From Archivesica marissinica (lineage: Eukaryota; Mollusca; Bivalvia; Venerida; Vesicomyidae): DNA of 64,000 nt. Made by a program: the position numbers and the translations under genes. The DNA lies in the NCBI GenBank assembly GCA_014843695.1, contig CM026387.1, positions 77,130,106 through 77,194,105 on the forward strand, given 5' to 3'. Below the pieces are notes generated by a model. It ran no database searches and was not told where the DNA came from. It was given only the letters and a program-made list of their open reading frames with translations. The first letter of the stretch is position 1. Each line of letters starts with the position of its first letter. Of this stretch, positions 38,201 through 50,200 are shown piece after piece.

Positions 38201-41200
38201 TATTTTTATATGGCTATGTGCAGTGGTTAGCGCGCTCGCTTCTCACAAATGCAACCCGGTTCGATTCTCGGACCGGGAAGTATGTGAGGTGGTGCGGTGG
38301 TCGCCAGATTGGACAGGTGGGTTTTCTCCGGTTTCCTCCCACACGAATGACCACATATACGCTTTCATCTGCGCCAACGAGTGATTAATATAAGTTGTTA
38401 GAACTTGCTTCGCAATCGTTGTAAAATAAATCAAGCTTAAGAGATACTAATTATACATTTTATATATGAATAAAAATGTGTTGAAATTCAAAGCTTCCGA
38501 AATATTTAAATGAATACGTCCGCTTTATATAAGAAACGTATGCAGATTAACAGCTTTACAAAGTCGTGGAAGCATACTTGATCCGTTTCGTACCGATTTC
38601 GTGCATCATAAAATTAAATGTAGATCAGCTAATTTTTGTCTATGTTTACGCGTCATTTCTATTGGTTTTTCAAGGTTGATCTGGGTGCAGAAGGCTCAGA
38701 TGTTGAACTCAACTACGCATGATCATTTGGTGACCTTTGCAACTGGGATACAATGTAGAAAGTAACGCGAAACATATTTGTAAGGTGCTAAACCCAGATG
38801 CAAAGCTCAGCAACCTAGTCAAATTTTCCCTAAAACTTATAGCACAGCACATCCAGTGGCAGGCTGATCTGGTTGCACCCATGACACAACTTGGTCTAGA
38901 GATTATAATATGGTCAGAAAAAAGTTACCAACATGCATATTAACAATCCAGCTTGACTCTTAAGATTTTAACCTCAAGGGTCATTGACTCTTGAACAATC
39001 CAGCTTGACTCTTGAGATTTTAACCTCAATGGTCATTGACTCTTGAACAATCCAGCTTGATTCTTGAGATTTTAACCTCAATGGTCATTGACTCTTGACT
39101 TTCAGAGTCTAGTGAACACCCACTATCACTATGTTATATACATCTGTAAACAGAAGTGACTAGGTAACTCAAACAGAAGTGACTAGGTAACTCAAACAGA
39201 AGTGACTAGGTAACTCAAACAGAAGTGACTAGGTAACTCAAACAGAAGTGACTAGGTAACTCAAACAGATGTGACTAGGTAACTCAAACAGAAGTGACTC
39301 GGTAACTCAAACAGAAGTGACTAGGTAACTTAAACAGAAGTGACAAGGTAACTCAAACAGAAGTGACTAGGTAACTCAAACAGAAGTGACTCGGTAACTC
39401 AAACAGAAGTGACTCGGTAACTCAAACAGAAGTGACTAGGTAACTCAAACAGAAGTGATTAGGTAACTCAAACAGAAGTGACTAGGTAACTCAAACAGAT
39501 GCTGACTAGGTAACTCAAACAGAAGTGATTAGGTAACTCAAACAGAAGTGACTAGGTAACTCAAACAGAAGTGATTAGGTAACTCAAACAGAAGTGACTC
39601 GGTAACTCAAACAGAAGTGATTAGGTAACTCAAACAGATGCTGACTAGGTAACCCAAACAGAAGTGACTAGGTAACTCAAACAGAAGTGACTAGGTAACT
39701 CAAACAGAAGTGACTCGGTAACTCAAACAGAAGTGACTAAGGTAACTCAAACAGAAGTGACTAGGTAACTCAAACAGAAGTGACTCGGTAACTCAAACAG
39801 AAGTGACTCGGTAACTCAAACAGAAGTGATTAGGTAACTCAAACAGAAGTGACTAGGTAACTCAAACAGAAGTGACTCGGTAACTCAAACAGAAGTGACT
39901 CGGTAACTCAAACAGAAGTGACTCGGTAACTCAAACAGAAGTGATTAGGTAACTCAAACAGAAGTGACTAGGTAACTCAAACAGAAGTGACTCTGTAACT
40001 CAAACAGAAGTGACTAGGTAACTCAAACAGAAGTGACTAGGTAACTCAAACAGAAGTGACTCGGTAACTCAAACAGAAGTGACTAGGTAACTCGTGAAAA
40101 CAAACTCAATATAATCTGGAGCAACGTGATTACCTCGGAGTTTGCTGCGGCGGCATAGGTGGTGCTAGAAATGACGACGAAGCCAAACCACCTGAAATAT
40201 ATATCATGAAATAGATTTTAACAGACAATCAACAACATTACAGTCACATAAAGCTAATCACTGGCAGACAACATGAACATATAAGCAAACTTTTAACTGC
40301 CTCAAGCTTACACTTAGTAGTTCTGATATGTAAAGAGAGAGACATGCAGGTTACTGGATATGGATGTTCAAATATTGCTATGTTAGATAATATGAAGCAT
40401 ATGATATGTTAGATACTATGAAGCATATATTGTTATGTTAGATGATATAAAGCATATATTGTTATGTTAGATAATATAAAGCATATATTGTTATGTTAGA
40501 TAATATAAAGCATATATTGTTATGTTAGATAATATAAAGCATATATTGTTATGTTAGATAATATAAAGCATATAGTGTTATGTTAGATAATATAAAGCAT
40601 ATATTGTTATGTTAGATAATATAAAGCATATATTGTTATGTTAGATAATATAAAGCATATAGTGTTATGTTAGATAATATAAAGCATATATTGTTATGTT
40701 AGATAATATAAAGCATATAGTGTTATGTTAGATAATATAAAGCATATATTGTTATGTTAGATAATATAAAGCATATATTGTTATGTTAGATAATATAAAG
40801 CATATATTGTTATGTTAGATAATATAAAGCATATATTGTTATGTTAGTGAAATATAAAGCATATATTGTTATGTTAGTGAAATATAAAGCATATATTGTT
40901 ATGTTAGTGAAATATAAAGCATATATTGTTATGTTAGTGAAATATAAAGCATATATTGTTATGTTAGTGAAATATAAAGCATATATTGTTATGTTAGTAA
41001 TATAAAGCATATATTGTTATGTTAGTGAAATATAAAGCATATATTGTTATGTTAGTGAAATATAAAGCATATATTGTTATGTTAGTGAAATATAAAGCAT
41101 ATATTGTTATGTTAGTGAAATATAAAGCATATATTGTTATGTTAGTGAAATATAAAGCATATATTGTTATGTTAGTGAAATATAAAGCATATATTGTTAT

Positions 41201-44200
41201 GTTAGTGAAATATAAAGCATATATTGTTATGTTAGTGAAATATAAAGCATATATTGTTATGTTAGTGAAATATAAAGCATATATTGTTATGTTAGTGAAA
41301 TATAAAGCATATATTGTTATGTTAGTGAAATATAAAGCATATATTGTTATGTTAGTGAAACATGATGCATATAATTACTATGTTGATGAAATGTAAAGCT
41401 TATATTGCTATATTGATGAAATGTAAAGCTTATATTGCTATGTTGATGAAATGTAAAGCTTATATTGCTATGTTGATGAAATGTAAAGCATATATTGCTA
41501 TGTTGATGAAATGTAAAGCCTATATTGCTATGTTGATGAAATGTAAAGCCTATATTGCTATGTTGATGAAATGTAAAGCATATATTGCTATGTTGATGAA
41601 ATGTAAAGCATATATTGCTATGTTGATGAAATGTAAAGCATATATTGATACGTTGATGAAATGTAAAGCATATATTGCTATGTTGATGAAATGTAAAGCT
41701 TATATTGCTATGTTGATGAAATGTAAAGCTTATATTGCTATGTTGATGAAATGTAAAGCTTATATTGCTATGTTGATGAAATGTAAAGCTTATATTGCTA
41801 TGTTGATGAAATGTAAAGCATATTGATATGTTGATGAAATGTAAAGCATATATTGCTATGTTGATGAAATGTAAAGCATATATTGCTATGTTGATGAAAT
41901 GTAAAGCATATTGATATGTTGATGAAATGTAAAGCATATATTGCTATGTTGATGAAATGTAAAGCATATATTGCTATGTTGATGAAATATAAATGTTGAT
42001 GAAATGTAAAGCTTATATTTATATGTTGATGAAATGTAAAGCTTATATTGCTATGTTGATGAAATATAAATGTTGATGAAATGTAAAGCTTATATTTATA
42101 TGTTGATGAAATGTAAAGCTTATATTTATATGTTGATGAAATGTAAAGCATATATTGCTATGTTGATGAAATGTAAAGCTTATATTGCTATGTTGATGAA
42201 ATGTAAAGTTTATGATGCATAAATTGCTATATTATTCTTTCAAGACATTTGTAGTTCAATCAATTAGTATTAAAATCAATTGATGATCTCTGCCTGCAGT
42301 CTGCGTTATCACTTTCTACACAATTATCTTTAATGAATGTGCATGCAAGGAATTATATTCTTACCATTAGGTAGTGAGTCTAGACTGCTTTTGGAACCTG
42401 CATAAGAAAGCAATGGGGCATCACATTATACTCTATGAACTACTAATCTCATTTGATATTAATAGTCAGGCTCACTATGTTCAGATTAATAATTTCGTTG
42501 GAATTTTTGGGAGATTTGCAAATCTATACATTTTTGGAAACTGTATAGTGTAAGCAATCAGAAAACCAATGTTTACCATTTGCCGGACGCATATATGGTG
42601 GCCATCTTGGATTTTCAAAATGTCCGCTTTAAAAATGGGTGTTTCTCAATATCTCAACATCTAGGGGACCTAGAGTCCTGATTTTAACGGCTAAACCTAC
42701 AATTGTAGGGGCAATGAATATAGTGGTACCAAGTACAATAAGCTAAACGTAACCACAAGGCAGTCATCTTGGATTTTCAAAATGGCTGCCTTAAGAATGG
42801 GCGTTTCTCAGTATCTCAACTTCTAGGTGACATAGAGTCTTGGTTTTAACGGCTAATCCTATATTTTTAGGGGTGAGGAATCCAGTGGCACCAAGTACAA
42901 TAGGCTAAATAATAATAATAATATAATAATAATAATAATGGTTTATTATTACACAATAGGCTAAACATAATAACAGATGTAGATAGTAGATGATCTGAAT
43001 GACTGAGCCAGAGATTTCACTTCCGACGATGATAATTGTTTATCATTAAACTTCAAGGGCAAGGACCATCATCATGGTCATCAGCTAGTACTCTCACTCA
43101 TCATCATCACTGTCACTGGCCAACAATATGTCATTCCTAGAGTCCTCATCATTCTGACACTGAGTGCCGCATTGGCAGAGGTCTGTACACGATAGGTTGT
43201 TGGACCTGCAAGAACATCGAGCTGTAGAGCAGTCGGCTCTGCACTGGCATCTCACCATCTCGATGATGGCCTTGGGGGCTGGGAGCACCTCAGTAGTGAC
43301 TGGCTTGACCTGACCAGTTGTGTCCTTGTAGAAGGCGTGCTTCAGAGGATCCAGGAACTGCTGCTGAGCAACGCTTGCCTGACCCCATACTGTGGCCTGG
43401 ATCTGGACTCGGAGGATGTGCAGCTTGAGAGCACCGGGGGTGGGAGGCAGCTTGTCACTGTCAGCCATATGCTTGCAGAACAGATGCCATCGCAGCTCGG
43501 GGATGCTCGCAATCTGGATGCCCTTTGGTGAGTATGCAGCAGAGACGAATGTAGCTAACGTAGAGAGCAGGTCGTCGGTGACTTCAGTGGCATCCGAAAG
43601 CATCTGGAAAGCCTTGACGACTTCTCCGTCTGCTTTTAGGTAGACTTGCAGCCAGGTTGCTTTGCCTATACGAGAGAACCTCCCAGTGTTGTCTGCCCCC
43701 GAAAATGCGTGGAAGGCTGGCAAAGCCTTTGCTCTTTCTGGACCTAGAGCTGTCCATACTGGCTGCACTTGGATCACTCCGGAGGCCATCGACATGGACG
43801 TTTTCCTCAGCAGCAGGTCATAATTGGCTATGACCAGCACCAGGACATCTGTGTCTGGGGAGAAGACCACTAACTCTGCATCAGGTGGGTTGCGCTGTGA
43901 TGCCAGTACTTCTGGTCATGGTTGTTGTCCTCAAAGAGCAGCTCGTTGTTGCTTCTGGTATGTCCTGAGGCCGATATGATGACCAACTAGGACAAGTCTT
44001 TGTTGTACTCCAGGGTTCTTGCTGCCAGATACTCAGTCAGATCAGCCTTCGTCTTGTCATGGGAAAGGAACCGGCTCATCGGAATGTGTTTGATGCTGGT
44101 GTCATCTCCGATCTGATATTGGACCGGATCCTTCCCTTGTCTCCGTTTCTCTCTTGTGGTACTCTTCAGGGAGTCAGCCTTGTAAGTATCAAACACCAGA

Positions 44201-47200
44201 ATGATCTCATCACAGTCTCTTGTCAGAGACATTAGTCTGGCATTGAAGCATTCACTGAGGTCCTTGACTGTCACTACCGTGGCTGGTTTCTTTGTCAGCT
44301 TCTGCAGGACCACCATACCGTCCACCAGTGCGATCTTGCGATTTGGGTCACCCTCAGTGTGTGTGTGAAGTCCATGGTTTCAGAATCCACTGCATCGCGC
44401 TGCAGACTAACTTGCATCTTGCAACTGCTGCTGATCGTCATCGGGTGGTTCTGCTGTTCCCAACTTCTCAAGGAGGTGGATCAACTTTGACTTGTCAGTG
44501 CATGGCAGCATTGCTCTGTTTGGCGTGAACAGTGCCCTCGGTGTCAACGTGAACTCGTAGTTCCCGATGGCTTGTTTCAGGTCAATGTCTCGGTTGGACC
44601 TGGCAAGGACCATCAGCCTTCCGTAGAGATCCTTGGTCTCCTTCAGGTCTACAGTCTTGTCCCGGAGTTTCACACTGGCTTTCTTGTTGCCAGACATGTA
44701 CATCTTGTTGTTCTGTTTCTTCACTGGTGCCCACAGGCTGACGTCCCCATTGATTCGCTCTGACACGTACTCTTCATACAACTTCTGCCCAGTGGCGTCA
44801 ATGTTCAGGATCTGTGGCACGTACTCGTCTGGAATGTAGGCATGAGTGATCAGATTGTGCAGCTGGTCACCTTCAGTGGCAAATGGATTGCCATGACTCA
44901 GGATCGCAGCCTTGACTTTGTCGATTGCGTCATGCTCCCTCTTGACTGCACTTGGTCCAAGGTCATGGTGCTCTGTGGCCTTGCCAACTTCCGCATCAAA
45001 CTGACTCTTGAACTCCTTTGACAGGCACGACAGTTCTGGTGCAGCCATGAAGAACCTCTGTCTGGCGTTGGCGTTGTTGGATATGCCAATGAGTCCAGCA
45101 CGAACCTTCATCTGCTTGTTCAGATGTTCGCATGCGTGGTCTGCTCCAACAGATACGAACGGGATCTCGTTCTTGGTGACGGATATGTTGCCAGTTTCCA
45201 GTTCCTTCCAGGTGTTGGGGTGGTTGGTTCTCAGGTCATACATGTCTGCGATGTATCGGGGCCAGAGTCGCTTGTACTTGATTCGGTCCATAGCAAAGCA
45301 TATCTTGCTCAGTGCTTCTCCAGCTTCGAGATGGAGCGCGAGGTCAGCATTCCGGGATGCTGCCACGAAGAACAGGATCGTCTCCACTCGGTGTATGTAG
45401 TTAATCATTGATTTGAACATGGCATTCTTCGATCTCTTAGTACCACTATATTCATTGCCCCTACAAATGTAGGTTTAGCCGTTAAAACCAGGACTCTATG
45501 TCACCTAGAAGTTGAGATACTGAGAAACGCCCATTCTTAAGGCGGCCATTTTGAAAATCCAAGATGACCGCCTTGTGGTTACGTTTAGCTTATTGTACTT
45601 GGTACCACTATATTCATTGCCCCTACAAATGTAGGTTTAGCCGTTAAAATCAGGACTCTAGGTCCCCTAGATGTTGAGATATTGAGAAACACCCATTTTT
45701 AAAGCGGACATTTTGAAAATCCAAGATGGCCGCCATATATGCGTTCGGCAAATGGTAAACATTGGTTTTCTGATTGCTTACACTATACAGTTTCCAAAAA
45801 TGTATAGATTTGCAAATCTCCCAAAAATTCCAACGAAATTACATAATGAGCCTGACTATAACCCATTCAACACCAATTAACTGACCTGGACTGGTGCATT
45901 CAACACCAAGTAACTGACATGGACTGGGTGCACCCATTCAACACCAAGTAACTGACATGGACTGGTGCAGGATATTTTTAGACCAATAAATTAATAAGAA
46001 AATTACATTTGGACCAGTTCATTTATCAAAATTGGAATTTTGTCTAAAAATTAGGGATGGCAACGAATAGCGATTTTGGTATTCGAATATTCGGTCGGGA
46101 AGGTATTCGAATATTCGAATATTTGATAGAATTCTATCAAATACTCAAAATCACTCAAACTCTTATAAAACATGCGTAAACGTCATCTTCCTATAAGGCC
46201 ATGCAAATATGACGACGACTCATTCAGTTATTGTTATCGGGCACTGTACATTGGTTTAAACATTGTTTATTCTAACATTTTACATATAAATTAACAGCAG
46301 TATACTGAAAGGGACTAGAACGAAAGAAAAAACATGCATAGTTCTTTTCCCTATCAATTGATTGATATACAAAAAGCAGAATAATATATATAGCAATGAA
46401 TACACGTGAAATCTATTCTGGGTATATGCTAGAGAATTTCGGGAGTTATTGTATTAGTGAGTCAATATAGTTTTGGATGTTAAAAGGAAAATGGTTAATA
46501 TTTAAAGGAATATTTAAAGAAAGCTCAAGAACGTGAAATATACAATTGGAGCTCGAGAAGAAGATATTAGTATAAAGAAAAGTGGTTGAATAGGATATAC
46601 ATTCATGGGTGTTTTCACAAATAAAACCACATGTTATTTAAAATTGTATGATACAGGCACGTGTGGGTAGATGTTGTTGGTAAGAGTCTGTAATATGTCA
46701 TTCTCTGTCTAAACAGTTTTGACACCATAATTAAATAATACCTACCTTAACACCTACTGTACTTATCCGATTACATGGTGTGTCTATTAACCCTTTCAAC
46801 ACCACAGACCTCTAAATATGCTTACAAAAAGTGTAGATCCAGATGAGCCGGCTCGTGACGAGCCGTCTCATCAGGATCTGCACTTTTTGCCAGTGATATG
46901 ACTATTTTTAGACATAATTACCCATTTTGATAAATGAACTTGTCCAAATGTGATTTTCTGATTCATTTATTGGTTTATGAATATCATGGACCAGTCCATG
47001 TGAGTTACTTGGTGTTGAATGGGTTAACACCTGCCATGGATGCAACCACAACATAATTTATTAACACATCCTGGAGCGATTTCTTTTGTATTGGAAGGTG
47101 TTATGATGGTTTCAAAGGAAAATAAAGTATCTGATTTATGACAGTTTATTTCATTTTTGCAAATATAATATTTTCCCCGATTATTCGAATACTGGAATAG

Positions 47201-50200
47201 TATTCGGACGTCCGAGCGAATATTCGAATATTCGCATATTCGTTGACATCCCTACTAAAAATAGTAATATTACTGTCAAAAAGTACAGATCCTGACGAGA
47301 CGGCTCGTCAAGAGCCGGCTATTCTGAATCTACATTTTTTGTAAGCCTATTTAGAGGTATATGGTGTTGAAAGGGTTAAGGAATCTATCTCACTAGTTCC
47401 CCAAAATCACTGCTAAAGCCCATTTGTGATTTCATTTTCTTCAAATGGAAAACAATACCGTTATTTCTGATGCCAATATATCCCATTGTTAACTTTCACC
47501 AAGACATGTTAACAAAGCTATAGATGATCCAACAACAATGCACAAAGGGAGATAAGGAAAGCACATGTAATCATGCAATCATTCGTAGATTAAGAACAGG
47601 TGTTAACAGATTTACTAGTAGCGGATCAGTGGTTTACATGCTTCACACATAATCCAGAGATCGTAGGTTTGAACACAACGCTACACAATAGCAATAGAGA
47701 AACTGTACAAAGATACAAATAGAGAAACTGTACAAAGATACAAATAGAGAAACTGTACAAAGATACAAATAGAGAAACTGTACAAAGATACAAATAGAGA
47801 AACTGTACAAAGATACTAATAGAGAAACTTTACAAAGATACAAATAGAGAAACTGTACAAAGATACAAATAGAGAAACTGTACAAAGATACAAATAGCGA
47901 AACTGTACAAAGATACGAATAGCGAAACTGTACAAAGATACAAATAGAGAAACTGTACAAAGATACAAATAGAGAAACTGTACAAAGATACAAATAGAGA
48001 AACTGTACAAAGATACAAATAGCGAAACTGTACAAAGATACAAATAGAGAAACTGTACAAAGATACAAAACTTAAATATCCATAAGGGGAGGTAATTTCA
48101 CAATAATCAAGGTTCAATGGAACGCTATCACTAATCTAAACGCTAAGACAGTTTGCTAATCAATTCTTGAACACTCTTGAGATTAAAGAATCCATAAATA
48201 TACAGAACTAACAAACAGAGAACCAAGTCCTAGATTAATTGTATTCTGTCCTACCAAAATCTTCATTTGATTGTGTTTATATTGTTCTTGCTCTAAATTA
48301 GCTTAGAAACAATGTTTCCATGTCATGAATGACTTAGTCTTATCAACAGTTTAAAGTTAAACTTTATTTTACAACGATTGCGAAATAAGTTTTAACAACT
48401 TATATTAATTACTCTCGTTGGCGCGGATGAAAGCGTATATGTGGTCATTTGTGTGGGAGGAAACCGGAGTACCCGGAGAAAACCCAACTGTCCGATGTGG
48501 CGACCACCGTACCATCTCATATACTTCCCGGTTCGAGGATCGAACCCAGGTTGCATTGGTGAGATAGTGTGTGTCTAAACATTTTGTGTGGTTTGATTGT
48601 ATTAGATTTTAGCTGAATTTATTTGAGGAAGAAATTCCATGAATATAATTACCGTACTTTTTCTCACCCATGTGATTCCTTTAATTTGATTTGTTCCCAT
48701 TTTCTTCAGAATTCTTTCCATTGAAATGAGATAAAAGACTTACCTTTTCTAAGCAGTGATTTTCTCAGCATTGTGTTATCCACCTTCAGTTGGCCAACGA
48801 GACATTTCTCCAGCATAGACTCAGCATTTACCCACTTGTGGATCTAAACAGGAGGAGAACATGAAACTAGTTATGTGCTGGCTTTCTCAGCCTACCAATA
48901 CTCTTATGTCATTTTATTCATAGCTTGGTATTTTCCGGCATATTTTTATACCTAACACAATGATGAAAAAAGAACAGATGTCACCATGCTCATTTTTGAA
49001 ATACCTTCAAAAGTATATGAAAACTATTTTATTATTATTAAAAGTTAAAACTTTATTTATTTTACAAGGATTACGAAGCAAGTTCTAACAACTCATATTA
49101 ATCACTCTCGTTGGCGCGGATGAAAGCGTAAATGTGGTCATTCGTGTGGGGAGGAAACCGGAGTCCCCGGAGAAAACCCACCTGTCCGATTTGGCGACCA
49201 CCGTACCATCTCACATACTTCCCGGTCTGAGAATCGAACCCGGGTTGCATTGATGAAGCGAGTGCGCTAACCACTGCGCTAATCGGACAGCCTATTATTA
49301 TTATTATTCGAGTCTACTCCTTAGGACAGAGTAGGGCAAAGTATTTTAAGTAAATGATAATAAAATGTTACTTCATCAAACAGTGTTGTAGCATCTTTCC
49401 CAGAACCCTTTATCAGTTCATCTACACCACCAGGGTGAAAGTCTAGGTAGGACGTTACGTTGTACACTTTACCTACAAAGCAACTCAAGTGACTTTTAAA
49501 CACATCAATTTCATATTCATATTCAATTCTGTCTTTATCAGTTCATCTACACCACCAGGGTGAAAATCTAGGTAGGACGCTACATTGTACACTTTACCTA
49601 CAAAGCAACTCAAGTGACTTTTAAACACATCAATTTCATATTCAATTCTGTCTTTATCAGTTCATCTACACCACCAGGCAGGGTGAAAATCTAGGTAGAA
49701 CGTTACATTGTACACTTTACCTACAAAACAACTCAAGTGACTTTTAAACACATCAATTTCATATTCAATTCTGTTATAAGCTAACATAAGCTCGTAGTTC
49801 CCTATCTCAGTGCTATTTACATGAAGACCAGTGAGAACATAAGAGGATATTTGTCTGTTTCAGTGTATGATTGAATTGTATTTCACGGACTCACCATTGA
49901 AAGCATTATTATTATCACGAGTGTCGCTAGCTATTAGTGATAATAATAGCTTTCTATGTTCATGAGTGATGTTTGTTTCAGTGAATGATCGAATTGTATT
50001 TCACCGACTCACCATTGAAAGCATTATTATTATCACGAGTGTCGCTAGCTATTAGTGATAATAATAGCTTTCTATGTTCATGAGTGATGTTTGTTTCAGT
50101 GAATGATCGAATTGTATTTCACCGACTCACCATTGAAAGCATTATTATCATGAGTGGTGCAGCCATGAGTGATAGTAATAGCTTTCTATGTTCATGAGTG

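Larger units (their letters stand above)
42463..45859 (-). mobile_element. 3.4 kb DNA transposon with long, internally repeated TIRs
   Basis: Left arm about 42463-42896 and right arm about 45433-45859 are inverted copies of each other, over 400 bp each. Outer ends read TAGTCAGGCTCA. Each arm contains two diverged copies of a segment of about 180 bp, so the arms are themselves tandem. Between them lies one decayed protein gene on the minus strand. A candidate duplication of TAA flanks the element, but the right end abuts another MITE, so the target site is uncertain. An (AAT)n tract follows the left arm at 42907-42945. The superfamily was not recognised. Confidence 0.85.
46052..47254. mobile_element. 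hAT element (1203 bp) with exact 8-bp target duplication
   Basis: Ends TAGGGATGGCAACGAATA and its inverted form at 47237-47254 (one mismatch). CTAAAAAT is present on both sides (46044-46051 and 47255-47262). Subterminal TATTCGAATATTCG motifs are frequent. No transposase was seen, so it is a non-autonomous copy. Removing it and one duplication restores the uninterrupted MITE sequence seen at 33902-34134, which proves the insertion. Confidence 0.95.
45862..47375 (+). mobile_element. piggyBac-like MITE split by the hAT insertion
   Basis: Left part 45862-46051 and right part 47263-47375 match the 233-bp MITE family. The right end is AGGG then TTAA. The left TTAA appears as ATAA. The left terminus is triplicated in tandem (CCCATTCAACACC-type blocks at 45862, 45898 and 45934 approximately). 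Confidence 0.88.

Noticed and set aside
41019..42151. Lys/Tyr-rich and Phe/His-rich frames in both directions
   Set aside because: 30-bp units keep frame by arithmetic only. No conserved feature outside the array.
43014..43093. Continuation of the transposon protein past 43094
   Set aside because: TGA/TAG stops follow the acidic tail at once, so the C-terminus appears natural.
44292..45411. Plus-strand frames opposite the transposon protein
   Set aside because: Shadows of the minus-strand coding frame. The minus-strand products have recognisable motifs, these do not.
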